From: Glandiceps talaboti
Lineage: Eukaryota; Hemichordata; Enteropneusta; Spengelidae
Reading direction: 5' to 3'
Length of the DNA: 64,000 bases
Assembly (NCBI RefSeq): GCF_964340395.1
Contig: NC_135563.1
Coordinates: forward strand, 10,577,151-10,641,150
Part shown: positions 39,558 to 62,900 of the stretch, in pieces
Numbering within the stretch: position 1 is the stretch's first letter
How the letters are laid out: every line of letters starts with the position of its first letter
The notes under the pieces: model-generated
Seen by the model: only the letters and a program-made list of their open reading frames with translations
Database searches by the model: none
What the model was told of the DNA's origin: nothing
Translations under genes and position numbers: made by a program

Positions 39558-40759
39558 GTGGTATTTCGTCATACCATTCTCCAGACATTACACTGTAGTA
39601 ATGATGTGGTTGATAGTAAGCCAGAAAAGCAATTTGGATTTGGGTCTGAGAGATGACGTATTGATAAGGATTGGAGTGGGGAGTCGGAAAACTATCATAT
39701 TGAAAATGGCCTCTTTGATATTACATTGCTGATATTGGCGATACTATAGTACAGCGAATGAGTATAAAATCAGGTCAGGCCCATTTTGAAGAAAAAAAAT
39801 CATAACTTCTTATGTCACGTTCAGAAACTCAAACTTAAAGAGATCGGTAAAACAAACGTAGTCGTTTCATGCATCAATACCAAAGTAGATAATTGGAAAT
39901 TCTGCACGGCTCACTTGGTCTTTTGTTCACTAAATATTTAAAGATTGACATTTGATAGATACACATAAAACCATTCACTTCACTCAGGCTTAGCTCATCG
40001 ACATGTAATCACTTAAAACAAATCTCTGACAAACAGGTAAGAATAAGACTTGAAATTTGCTATGTTCGTTATTTCTGTATTTTGAGGTAAACCAGTTACG
40101 GGTTACACCGCAACCCCCGAAAATCGCGCGAAATATAAATCCAGTGACACTCTCACTGTAATATCAGGACTTGCTACTAATAACACCATGAGCTATACTG
40201 AAATAATAACATTGAATTGGGGTTTTATTTGGCGATAGATATATTGATTTACACTAAAACTTGTTAATTTAATTCCGTTTTTGATTGTTTTCCTAAACTC
40301 ACTCATTAAAGTCACCCTTTCAGTCAAAATTTCTGCTAGTCGCTGACAGGAAAGTTCCTCTGGAGACAGAATGGAAAATAACACACGGTTTCATTGAATT
40401 AAGTGAACATTCGATTCCCTCACACAAGAGAGTATAAATCCATTTTATTCAACTGTTTTAAAACAGTAAGTCGGTTCTCTCACAGTGCGTTGTAATGACT
40501 TTTATCTATCGGAACGTTAGCAGTATGAACCCAGGTGAGGTGGACTCTCACCAAATTTTAAGGCTGAGTGTTTGGCTCAATTGCAAGTTCAAGACATCTA
40601 CCCAAAATAGACCAATTAATAGGGATTTCAAGTTACAATCATTTAATCAAATTTATTCTGTTGCTGGTTGGGTATTAAATCATGACGACGTTTCCCACGA
40701 CTCCATGATTAGGGAATTTTCAGATGAAAAGTCAACCCGTGTTTATATGGATGTTTTCA

Positions 40760-41090
40760 TGACAAAGTGACCCATTTGGCCAGTTCCCTACAGAAAGGTA
40801 AACGGGTATGTACCGCCCAAATGGGTTCGAATCCCACTAGACTTGATGGGTAGGCCGTATCACTCACAAGACGGGTGCGAATTGGGCGGGGGGGGGGGGT
40901 TCTGGAGTAACAGTCCGAGATGATTACGAACACAAGCCCATAGATGCTATGTTTGCCAGGCCTGGGTAACTCCGGGACTGACTGAACGGACTGGGAAAGT
41001 CTTGACAATTCTACAGCAACGTGATATGGAGCGTGCGAAATAGCGTTGTCACGTACGTGGTCCCAAACTTGCATGGATTGCGGTAGAAAT
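40760..41090 (+). mobile_element. SINE-like segment with tRNA-type B box (tentative)
   Basis: gggttcgaatccc at 40823 is a near-perfect pol III B box, with an A-box-like tggccag about 46 bp before it. The segment is more GC-rich than its surroundings and includes a poly(G) run near 40889. A related phrase (gg-gtccggagtaatcgtccc) occurs near 54390. No acceptor stem pairs, so it is not a tRNA gene. Confidence 0.3.
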
Positions 41091-42549
41091 GTGTAATTGT
41101 GTGTGTATATATATGCAAGTACTTCTTCAGGATACAAGTGAAGATTTTTATATTGAAATTCAAACGTGTATCGATGAACAAACTTTTATCCGTGCTGCCA
41201 AACGTTGAGAAGTCTTCTTGAATCAAATAACGCAACTTGATTTATTGATTTAAACATATAAGAACATAAATTGCTAACGGATGGCATTTTATGGGGATCA
41301 CATACCACAAATATGTCCCGTTAACTGGCATGCATTTAACGGAATATTAAAAACGTGGGAAAAGTTAATACCAAAGATGTATCAAATCACATGGGGACTT
41401 ACAGGTTATTTACCTATACATTTAGAGGCATTCTCTGTCACATGTTTTACTTTAACTCAATTATGGTTTGTAAACTGCTGTCAGTTTGACTTCTGTTATT
41501 CTCTCTATATTGTGTTTGTATTTCATTTAGTACGTCGATTGATCCAACTTATTCAATGACATTTAGTTGACATTGCTATGACGACAGTGTTGCGTTTCAT
41601 CATGACTGTCGTGTCGAGACTTGCTCTATCTACTAAGAGGAGCTTCAACTTAAAATATCCAAAGAGATTCAACTTTAGAGTTCTTAAAAAATGACATTAA
41701 ACTAACAACCCTGGGTTGATTAAAATCTGTCATTTCGAATCTTTTTGTTTGGGTGTGTAAAAGTTTATATTAAAGAACTTTTGTAAGTACGTTCTGTATT
41801 CATATTGGTATAATGAATTATTTCATTTTTTTTACACTTCTGCATCGCGGTCGACTTCCTTTTCACCGATACAAAACGACTTGAAGCTGGTGTAATCAAA
41901 AAGGAACAGAATAATCGTGCTCACAATCTAATCCAATGATTGATGTCTGGTTTATTACTGTACTAGTTCGTCTTATCTTTGCTCTGCCAGTATACCCGCT
42001 GCTATCTCTCGTCTCCATTGTATTGTCATGAAATAACCAGATATAAACGTAAGGTCAAAACACGAGCATTTCGATTAGTTCCAATAGGTACCATCTGAGT
42101 GCGAAATAATAAGCCTCGTCCATACATGGTATATTCCTCAGTTGATAAATTTCATTAATTATGCAAAAGAGTCGGTAAGATTAAAAACCAAATAAACTGG
42201 TTTTATAGGACACATATAATTTGGTATCCTCAATATTGGCACAACATTACATGACATTTGAAACTTGCATGTGTAAGATATTATCTAATTACCAAAAAAA
42301 GATGTCATGCAAAATTTAATGACCCATTAAAATTGTAAGCTACATCAACAAGCTTTACTGGAAATGGGCACTTTGTTATAATCAATGTATGTAACTAATT
42401 ATTTGACGTTTGAAGCTTGCAATTTTAGATGTTGCCTAATTACGGAAAATTATTTATTCAAAGGCATCATTAATATTTATGAAATATTTACTTGTCAGTT
42501 CTAACCGTTATCAAAAAGAAAATGATGAGGTACCGAGACAGATACACTC

Positions 42550-42550
<1 letters not shown>

Positions 42551-42583
<33 letters not shown>

Positions 42584-42688
42584 GGACGGACGGACGGACG
42601 GACGGACGGACGGACGGACGGGCGGGCGGGCGGGCGGGCGGACGGACGGACGGACGGACGGACGGACGGACGGACGGACGGACGGACG

Positions 42689-42775
<87 letters not shown>

Positions 42776-42800
42776 TGACTGACTGACTGACTGACTGACA
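42551..42800. repeat. Nested tetranucleotide array with G-quadruplex core
   Basis: Successive blocks: CAGA, CGGA, CGGG, CGGA, CAGA, CTGA, each differing from its neighbour by one base. The central block (42620-42638) has five GGG runs separated by single C, an ideal G-quadruplex. Confidence 0.95.
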
Positions 42801-42809
42801 GACAAGCAT

Positions 42810-45280
42810 CTCAGCATAACATAACTTTCCCTTACGAGAGCTTTAAGCCGGTTAGATATATAAATGCTCATGAATCACATCACAAACCGTTCCCTGTAGA
42901 AAGGTGAAGAACCATCTGCCAACAAAATAAGCCTGAAAGATTCAAAAAATTACTGTGGCTTTAAAGTTTGTTGTCACGAACTGTCACGTTCAAAAGAACC
43001 TTAGTACTCAAGGGGACAGAAATTGTAATCCTTTGGGGGAACCGCTTCACGTAAAATGCGAATCTTAAATTAAGTGTTTTATAGGCACATTACCATCTGC
43101 TATTGTACCTTTCAGTGAAAATATGTTATATTCTTGAACGTGTTAGTATATTATTGATAACATTATTCCCTCTGCAGTTTATTCTATTTGTCACATTTTG
43201 GTACAATGATACTTAGGTAATAGACGTAATATTACCCTCTTATTGTTCTAATCGAACGATCATATGCTATTAAGAAGGGAAAGTTGGAACAGATAATATT
43301 CATCTTGCGCTTGTTTACCTGAATGTACGCCAACAGTAATGGTGAGAGATCGCAAAGGATCTCCAATTTGACTTAGATAGCCATCGTACCGTGTGGTAGA
43401 TGCCATTATATGAACTTATCATATTCGTGGGATGTTTGCACTGCAATATAAAATACTTAAAAGACAGAACTGCCCTATATAAAGAGGATTATGGCTAATC
43501 TATGCAAATGCTGAAAATTCAAACTGCTGTACAGAGCACTAGCTTCTGGGTCTTGTTTTCAGCATTTTTTTCTTTGCTCCGCGAGAAACACACAGGTCGT
43601 GTATCATGAACTAAGTGTTTGTGAATGTCGTAGAATGGTAATTTGATACACAAATTAGTTGAAAATCAGTATGTTTGTTTCATAGAATGAAAAAAAAAAC
43701 TTTCCAAATGAGACAAATTCCCCTACAAACAGCTGCTTAGATTGTGTGTCATTCAGGATTATTCAAATATGCGGCATTTGCATGTGAAAAACCCAGATAT
43801 AGGGAATGTTTATATTTTGGTGATTACTCGCCAGTGCATGAGTCATCACAAGTTCTCCACCTCCAAACATACAGTCAGTCATATGCAAAATAGGGTTCCA
43901 GGCGCCGGCAGTTCTCTGTTTAAGTATGATAGTCTGATAACAGGTACTAACAATCTCTAGAGCGGTCCTTCCAGCGTCGATTACAACTGACAAACTTTGA
44001 AGAAACCCCATGCTCGCAATGGTAGATTAGCGCTAGCTAGCAATTACAAATTCACTGCAAAACTGTCAAAAACTACTCAGTGAGGTTAAACTGAATAGTA
44101 ACCAAAGATAAATGTAGATGAAATCGTAACTTTATACTATTTAATGATATTTTGAAAACTTTATTATTAAACCGTCGAAAACATAGTTTGGTTTGGGTTA
44201 CATTAAAGGGGGAACAAATACAAGGCTCGTTTTATTTTAGCAACATTTCGTTATGCCTAGGGACCCAGAAAAGTCTTTTTCGTCGAACCTACCTCTCTGA
44301 AATAGAGTTATGAAAATTCTGGTTAGAAAAATCCTTCAGTAAATTGGGGCAAGGCATTCTGGGAAACAAAGTTCGGAGCTCCTAAGTTTTATATAACTGA
44401 AGGGGCAATCAAGTACATCTCAAGATTACAACCGACAGTCCTTAAAACGTCGATGGTGTAAAGTAGCGGCAAAATTTGCAAAAAGGCTTTTGACCTTTTT
44501 GCGAATTATTCTACAACTGATCCCAAACGTACTCTCAAATCACGTGATGTGGTTTTAACTTTGCTTGAATTTTCTTTTTTTTCCCCCAGAGAACTGCTGA
44601 TTTAGTCCAAAAGAATAACTTCGGGTGTTCGATCATGATGAGACATTCGACCATTATGTCGCCAGCGTAATCAGCTTGGTGAACGATACTATCGCATTTA
44701 CCTTATCCCGCCAAGATAAACCCGTAATGGCATATTAGCTAGATTTGACCTGTCCAATGATAAAACCTAGATTAATTTCATCTCGTCGTCAAGGGTTATC
44801 AGTATTTTATGCCGAGCTCAGTAAGATTAAAGATTGTGTATATATTTTTTCTTCAGTTACAAAACAAACAGCTTATGTTGGATAGCAGCTCCGTTTTTAA
44901 ATCAATCATGTACTTTAAAAAAACAAAATCTTTAAGAGTAGTTATCTCATTGCCCCCGTTGCGCTTTTTCTTTACTCCTGATACGAACAGATTTAAAGTC
45001 CGAACTAAATCCCCAATAACGAGTCAGTGAATTATGTCACCCCATTGCCAAGAACGGTTCAAATATTGAATTTGATATTCAATATACGAACCCAGTCAGA
45101 GGCAATATTTTGATTCAATTAGACTTAGGAAATTTCACAGAATCTCCCATCACATAGGTTAGACAACATTCGGGAAATAATTTTTTTTTATTGACATCTT
45201 GGGGGCGAACACTCTACCTCCCTTGTGTTTTATACAATCGAAGTGGTGTCATAAGAGACTGGCCTAGAGTAAATTCTGAA
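42810..45280. other. Upstream of the NG-peptide gene, nothing recognised
   Basis: AT-rich sequence; octamer-type ATGCAAAT/ATTTGCAT sites at about 43502 and 43777. No exon seen. Confidence 0.5.
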
Positions 45281-45282
45281 TG

Positions 45283-45521
45283 TATAAATATCAAGTCGAA
45301 AACGTGTCTTGATGGATTGTTAGATTTCCACAAGGAGAGAGCAGTATGTCTGCGCACGCATGATGATATGTTAATATGCCCCCCTCCCTCCAATGATATG
45401 TTAATGTTTGCTCCATAAATGGAATGTTATCTCATCTCCATTGACAGGTTAACTATTTGTGAAGTAAGCGAGAAGATCTGTACACCTCAGCGTGAAATCC
45501 GTCAACCGTCAACACCCTAGG
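45283..45521 (+). promoter_or_regulatory. Candidate proximal promoter and 5' UTR of the NG-peptide gene
   Basis: A consensus TATAAATA lies at 45283-45290, and a weaker CATAAATG at 45414-45421 with an initiator-like TCCATTG at 45437-45443. An NRF1-like TGCGCACGCA is near 45352. A 13-bp element ATGATATGTTAAT occurs twice, at 45363 and 45393, exactly 30 bp apart. Which start site is used cannot be told from sequence. A remote first exon (see 29685-29815) joined to an acceptor at 45490 is the competing model. Confidence 0.35.
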
Positions 45522-56763
<11,242 letters not shown>

Positions 56764-56975
56764 TGTTACTTACAAAATTAAGGAGTCAAATAACACAAGA
56801 CAAAGTTATTTCTTTAAAAACAGCAGTGTAATCAGCATACATACCCTACCACTGCGTTCCCTGTGATTTTCTATGCATGAAGTCAAGGAAAGAATGGAAA
56901 TGACACAATTCACGACCAGGCAATCATTGGAAGAACGATAATCACAGGGAACCTAATAAATACTAGTATCAATCG
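56764..56975 (+). terminator. 3' UTR and poly(A) signal of the NG-peptide gene
   Basis: A canonical AATAAA lies at 56955-56960, about 190 bp after the stop codon, followed by T-rich sequence. Just before it is a 13-bp perfect inverted repeat (gttccctgtgatt at 56856-56868, complement at 56940-56952), so the 3' UTR could close into a stem that brings the poly(A) signal next to its base. Confidence 0.55.
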
Positions 56976-56979
56976 TCAT

Positions 56980-57069
56980 TTTTGTTCAAAATACCATAGT
57001 AGATTTTGTAAAAGTTGGCAATTAAAATAACGACCGTCAAAAAAAGCGAATTTAACATTTCCCGGTGAT

Positions 57070-57109
<40 letters not shown>

Positions 57110-58840
57110 ACATTTTAATATTTTTATTTACATTGTTGCATCACCAGTAAACACAAAGTCTTTAAAGTTTCGACATCACATCTGAAATGTTCTTAGTGTT
57201 ATAAGGGTTTACACATATTTAGATGTACGAGAAAAAATTTTCTGCAAACCAAATGAAACGTTAGGCATTGAGCTCTCTACTGAACACACCAAAATGTCTT
57301 TCAGACCAAAGATGAAAGTTAAGGACATCTATGAAACAGATTAAGTCCTTTTCTTTTTGTTAGAAATATATATTACGGACTAGACTAGATAAGATAACTT
57401 CTTGATTGATTAATTTATTGATTATTGGTTATTGATTATGATAATTCCGCCATCGGCTGATGTTCCATTTATCAAACGAACACGTCATCATTTGATTTGT
57501 AAAAGAACGCATATGGTCTCCGCGTACCAAGTCCAACAAATGTTGAATTTGACTGAGATGGATGATTGCGCCCTCTCGTGGTATGAAAAGGTGGCATGTT
57601 ATAATGGTTATATAGCGAGTGTAAAGGTAACAGACTCTAAATCAATATAATCGGTTATCTAATGCCAGAAATACATTGGGTGTTGATACACTGTCGTCAC
57701 TCGAGTGTGTGAAATATTGTGCGATCCAAATTTTGCCATTTGATAATGTGTGATTTATTTTCTGACTTGATTGGGTTGTAACATACCAGCAGAATGTTCC
57801 CCAGGTGGCCCTTAACATTAACAATTGGTTCAAGTATGGATCATATTTGGTGTGCATGATGAAACGATGTTGATGCCTTCAAATGAGATATATGTGTTGT
57901 GTACTGTTTGATATACAGCTGTGTAGGTTTCTTTTAGAAATGAACAGCAGCTATGAATAAATTATCCATAAATTACACTAATAATCATATATACAAAAAA
58001 AAGTCATGTCTATTGCTTCACCCACATTTTAAGACTACAAATTTGAATGATGTGACAAAGTTCACTTCAAAAAATTCTAATTGGTAAAATTTTGAATAAA
58101 GACTTGCGTCCCATCGGGCTAAGGGTTTTTTAAGTTGATTAAATCGACTATTTCATTATGGTTCAAATTTGCATGTAGCGTTATTGCGAAATGATGTATG
58201 GACGCTACAGGTATATAAGCTTAAATGGAGTCATGATGCTGAGTTCATGTGGAAGTTCTATTTTTATGACTGGGGTAACTCTACCGTCTGATCAATCCTT
58301 TATTGCCCTTAATGAACTAATTTGCATAAATATGACGTCAATTCACACCTTTTTTTTAACCCCATATTAATTTATTTGGATTTTGAGATTATTAAATGCT
58401 TTTCTGACGTGAAGCGTGTAAAAAAAACTTTACAATTTTAACTAGGACATGTACATATTTATCATGTATGGTATGCACAGCACGCTATTTGTCAAGTGTT
58501 ACGTAGGCTCTTTTACTAAGTTATTGTCTTTCGTTTGATGACAAAATAATGTTATAGACACGTTGTTTGAAATATAAGTGAGGAATCATCTCAGATAAGA
58601 GTACATCGTTATTCCTTACTCTGTGATGTATATTTTCAACGCTTTGCTCTTATTGTTAACTGTTTCGACTTGAACGTTAATAAAATTGAACTTTGCAACA
58701 TAACGGATGAATGGAATCAAGCCTCAGGTTTTTTTTATATATCGCCCTCAACGACGATAGCACGGAATATTGTAACGACGACGCGATGGAATATTTTGTC
58801 CGTTACGTTTGGTATGTACGTCATTTCATACGATGCCCAA
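56980..58840. other. Intergenic between NG-peptide and SLC49A3-like genes
   Basis: Short (AT)n at 57075-57106; a near copy of the octamer motif (TAATTTGCATAAAT) at 58316 followed directly by a CRE palindrome TGACGTCA at 58333. No exon seen. Confidence 0.5.
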
Positions 58841-58844
58841 GTGT

Positions 58845-58853
58845 TTGTTTGTT

Positions 58854-58891
<38 letters not shown>

Positions 58892-58924
58892 CGCGTGCGT
58901 GTGTCTGTGTGGGTGTGCGTGTGC

Positions 58925-58982
<58 letters not shown>
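58845..58982. repeat. (GT)n microsatellite with GC variants
   Basis: About 138 bp, interrupted by gcgcgtgcgtgtgtctg in the middle. Confidence 0.97.
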
Positions 58983-58985
<3 letters not shown>

Positions 58986-59244
58986 GCCTACATCATCTTA
59001 CACTACTACTGTCACTACATCATGTTACAGACACTACGAATTCATCTCATCTCATCAGAGTCTATCACACATACTAGATTGCAGTTTCTATAGGTATTGG
59101 GGAGTAAAATCATCTATAAATTGACTCGATGTCTGCTTTCAGTCGAGCTACAACTGTGACATTTTCCTTCATCAAATAAACAAACATATATTCACCAAAA
59201 TTTGGTCAATTACTTATAAAATGACACCTTTAATTAGTGGTCAA

Positions 59245-59470
59245 TGCATTTTTCGATCAAACAACCATTTAACTGTTAAAATACCAATAATTAGACATTG
59301 TACATGTCAGTGGCCGATATTATCCAAAGAACAGATTGAAATTATGATCGCCGTTGGGGGCGCTTATTTTAGGTACGGACCAAAAAATCAACTTGAATAT
59401 GATTTTATTTATCATGTATGTGTTCCCACAGGTGATGCAATGCTGTTCACGGTGTACGATATTGTACCCT
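59245..59470 (+). repeat. Dispersed repeat family R2, copy 2
   Basis: Same-orientation partner of 39133-39400, just upstream of the SLC49A3-like promoter. It overlaps an 88-codon open stretch (59221-59484) that has no recognisable domain; since the repeat partner is not open in that frame, the stretch is not a gene. Confidence 0.65.
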
Positions 59471-59509
59471 ACAAACATTTTTAAACATTTCAGTTGCAGC
59501 TAGTGCAAA

Positions 59510-59772
59510 TCCCCAAAATGGTCGCCGTAATCTCTTGCCAAACCTTATGACGTCATGTAATCTCATGGTTTAAAAGTATAAACATGGTAACGTCCACAGT
59601 GAGCTTTTTTCGGCCTATACATGTATTTGCATGCCATGGTCCTTTTACAATATGCGTTAGGGGCGCTGTCCTTGTACATTAATGTTTGCTAAGTTGAAGC
59701 GTCCAGTTTACTAAAATAATGTCAACTTGGAGGGTACGAATCACTTAGGGTCAGTCAGCTGACTGTGACAAA
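59510..59772 (+). promoter_or_regulatory. Candidate promoter / 5' UTR of the SLC49A3-like gene
   Basis: A YY1-like AAAATGGTCGCCG lies near 59515, a perfect CRE TGACGTCA at 59548-59555, and a 14-bp palindrome CAGTCAGCTGACTG (with an E-box core) at 59752-59765, only 7 bp before the ATG. No TATA box is seen, which suits a housekeeping-type transporter promoter. The transcription start is not determined. Confidence 0.4.
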
Positions 59773-59931
59773 ATGGCAGCGATCAATGGTGATCGTCTGT
59801 CGGATCCATTGATGCGGTCTTCACCTGTGCTGTCGTCAACCGAAAGTGAAGATAAACCGGAGTTTAAAGTTTACAAGAGAAGATGGTTTATGCTAAGTGT
59901 CGTGTGCGTGTTAAATATTGCAAATGCTATG
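59773..59931 (+). CDS. SLC49A3: SLC49A3-like, coding exon 1
   Basis: The ATG at 59773 sits in good context (acaaaATGG). The exon has 53 codons: the N-terminal tail MAAINGDRLSDPLMRSSP, an acidic stretch, the basic YKRRW just before TM1, and the first half of TM1. It ends with a complete Met codon at ATG/gtaagt (59932). The split inside TM1 at NAM/VWL corresponds to the NAM-LW motif of SLC49 proteins. Confidence 0.9.
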
Positions 59932-62900
59932 GTAAGTACCGCATTGTAATGTAAATCCGTCTGCTACGCCCGTTTCTCAACCACCGATGCCCGGCCCATG
60001 TAATGTGAAGAACGTGCAATCGCGATTCGGTTTTCTATATATAATCTTCTCAAAACTTTATGCTTTTTCTTTGAACACATCTTAAAACTGCAGTGAACCT
60101 CTCCCTTAATTTGGCAAGCGTATGGAAAACCTCAGACCACAAAATTCGAGGGAAAACATACCACACTTTGTACAAAATTAATGCGGACACGATTCGTCGA
60201 AAGACTGTGCTGTGTACAGCCTTGAAATATAACAACAACACAGATAACTTAATTGCATAACAAGGTGACAATTGTAAGAATCATTGTTGTGTGGCAACGT
60301 ACTGTGGCGTATGAGTTACAATAACACCAATATGAATTGTCCAGAAATCGTCGCTAAGTGTGTTCACAGCTCTACACGGCATATCATCATAGTGTAATGA
60401 CATCTGTGTGCATAGTGCAGTACATAGTGCACTGCAGTGCAAGATATGTTACAAACACTGTCACGTGATAAAAACATTGTCTATCTACATACGAGTACAA
60501 TCTGCCAGCCAGGCCTACATTTGACCTTGAGGGCAAAGTCCCTTTCCTGATTCTAAATCTAATTTTGGTGATTAAAAAAAAAGTAAACATTTTTTTTCCG
60601 ATAGTAAACCCACCCATTCAGTACCCGTTGCATTCTCTTAGAATCTATACATTGTATCTTCATCAAAACATGTGCCAGCTTTACCAGCTTTACCAGATTT
60701 TGTTACCGAGTTTCCCCACCAAAATGCAGCACATATGGTATGCAAATTTATGCAAGTTTTTATCAGAATTTTTTATCTATAACTTGAGATCCCATACCTT
60801 AGTAAAAGACAGTCGCAAGTAAAAATGAATGGTTTACAATGATCTCAATTTTGGTTGAACAAATAAATTGTCACTGGATACATACCAGGATCAGAGCAAA
60901 ATTGCAGGAATTTGTCTATGCATGCATAAACCTGTCAGTCACCTGCAGTGATTTTTATATCCATATCAAGGGATGGATCAACACTTAAATTTGATACTAG
61001 AGAATTTTTAATAACATATACTGTTACTCTGGTAATTGAGCCTTCCTTTTATTAAGATCGTGAAGGTATAAGGGGAGATGACCTTATGCCTCCATGCTAA
61101 ACACAAACAAACTATTGTCAGCAACATGTTGATACAACAGTGATAAGCTATGGAATGGACTTTGTCTAAGTAGGGACTTTGCAGAGTTTTATTGACAGAG
61201 TTCCATGAACTTGTAGTGTAGCTGTTTTTGGACATCCAATATTTACGCTATAATGATCACAGGGTGATTAGAATCACACAACAGAGGAACCACTATCACC
61301 CACTTGTGTAATCTACCACATTGAAGACCAATAGAATTAGTTTGTGTCTATGTTAGTAAATGGAAGGCTTGATTACCATGCACAGAGTCATAAATAAACA
61401 TATTTAAATAAAAATAGTGTGTCACAGACTAATTACATTATGCTACATTTGTAACTTGAAAATTGAAACAAAATGAAATTGTTTTAAGGAATGATAATTA
61501 ATATGCATGTTTATTACATATTACCAAAAATACACATTTCTGGTTTACTAGTGAAAAAAGGTTTTAAAAAAACAATAATGGCCATCTGTCATCTCATTTG
61601 TGTCTATATATAGGCCTTCATTTCTAAATTTAGTAACAGACTAGTATTCTGTAATCAATGCTATTCAAGTTTTACACATATGCTGTCTTTTATAAATTAT
61701 TAAAATATAAACAAGGGGTCAATTATAATAGTCATGCGAGTGATTGGCTTGGAATCAGCAGGTGTGCATTGTAGGTACCTACCATACCGCTGACAGTTGT
61801 TGTTGAATGGTTAAATTTCTTTGGGCCTGATTTGAACCACGGTTGATTGAACCCAGCTGTATAATTGGGGACCTGGTAGGATAGAGGTTGCACTGTGAAT
61901 GCTTTAATTGTATGCATGTACAGAAGCTGCAATGGATTGTATCTTCCCCATGGAGTTGAGAAAGTATAAAGGGGGGTGTTGTGTTACTGTAGGTCCATGT
62001 CGGGGGTACTAATTGTAGTGTCCTGTTTCAGCACAGTGTGGGAAAGGTTTTATAAAAATGACAGATAAAAATTAACATTATTATGTCACTAAGCTGACTA
62101 TCTCCATTATCATATTAATCCTCTTTCAACAAGGGAGGTATTTGTTTGTACACAAAAACTGCAATTTCGGAAAAAAATAGCATTTAAATGTATCATTATG
62201 TGTTCTCATTCCTTAAATAGTGTTTGTGATTACATTCAGAAACCGTGGTAACAGAAGGGTGAAATCTGATAAAACTTGCATATATTTCCCTACTTAGAAC
62301 TGTTAGTTTGGTCAGAAAGTCCAGTAGCAGAGAGAGAAATGTGGTAATACGTAAATTTCCAGACCTTATAATATGCCATAATTTTGCAAGGAAGCCGTAC
62401 TAAAATACCAAACCTACTAGTGCAATCGGAAAAACTGTATATTACCACCCTTTACAAAAACACAAGACTACAAATTGTTATAATATAATTTCTTTATTAC
62501 CATCGTGATCAAAGTAGAATTCATTCATTTTACATTCAAACGTACATCATACTATTATTTAAAATACCGCTAATTAAAATAACAACTTTTTTTTCCTCTC
62601 ATTTCAAAAAATCTGTATTTGTTTTTTTAGGTATGGCTGACTTTTGGTCCAATTGCAAACAAAGCAGCCGACTATTATAAAGTCTCGTACAGCGCCATCA
62701 ATTGGTTGTCAATGATATTTATGATTGTATCCATTCCATTTGGTTTAAGTGCCAGTTGGTTACTTGACACCCTTGGACTCCGGGCAAGTGTAAGTCTGTA
62801 CTACTGAACACTACTGTGTATTTTTCTTCAGTGTCTTTTCAGTGTCGTTGGAACCTGTTAATGGGACTAGTCCCAGTACGTCATTCTTTGAAATAAATAG

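Larger units (their letters stand above)
38400..42540. other. Intergenic, no gene recognised
   Basis: Holds R2 copy 1, the candidate exon at 39475 and the SINE-like segment. Open stretches at 40495-40770 and 41281-41559 lack domains. Confidence 0.5.

Noticed and set aside
40777-40840. tRNA gene suggested by a perfect B box
   Set aside because: The acceptor stem has no complementary partner at tRNA spacing; kept only as a SINE-like segment.
45191-45418. 75-codon open frame directly upstream of NG-peptide exon 1
   Set aside because: It has no ATG at its start, no domain, and overlaps the promoter-like elements.
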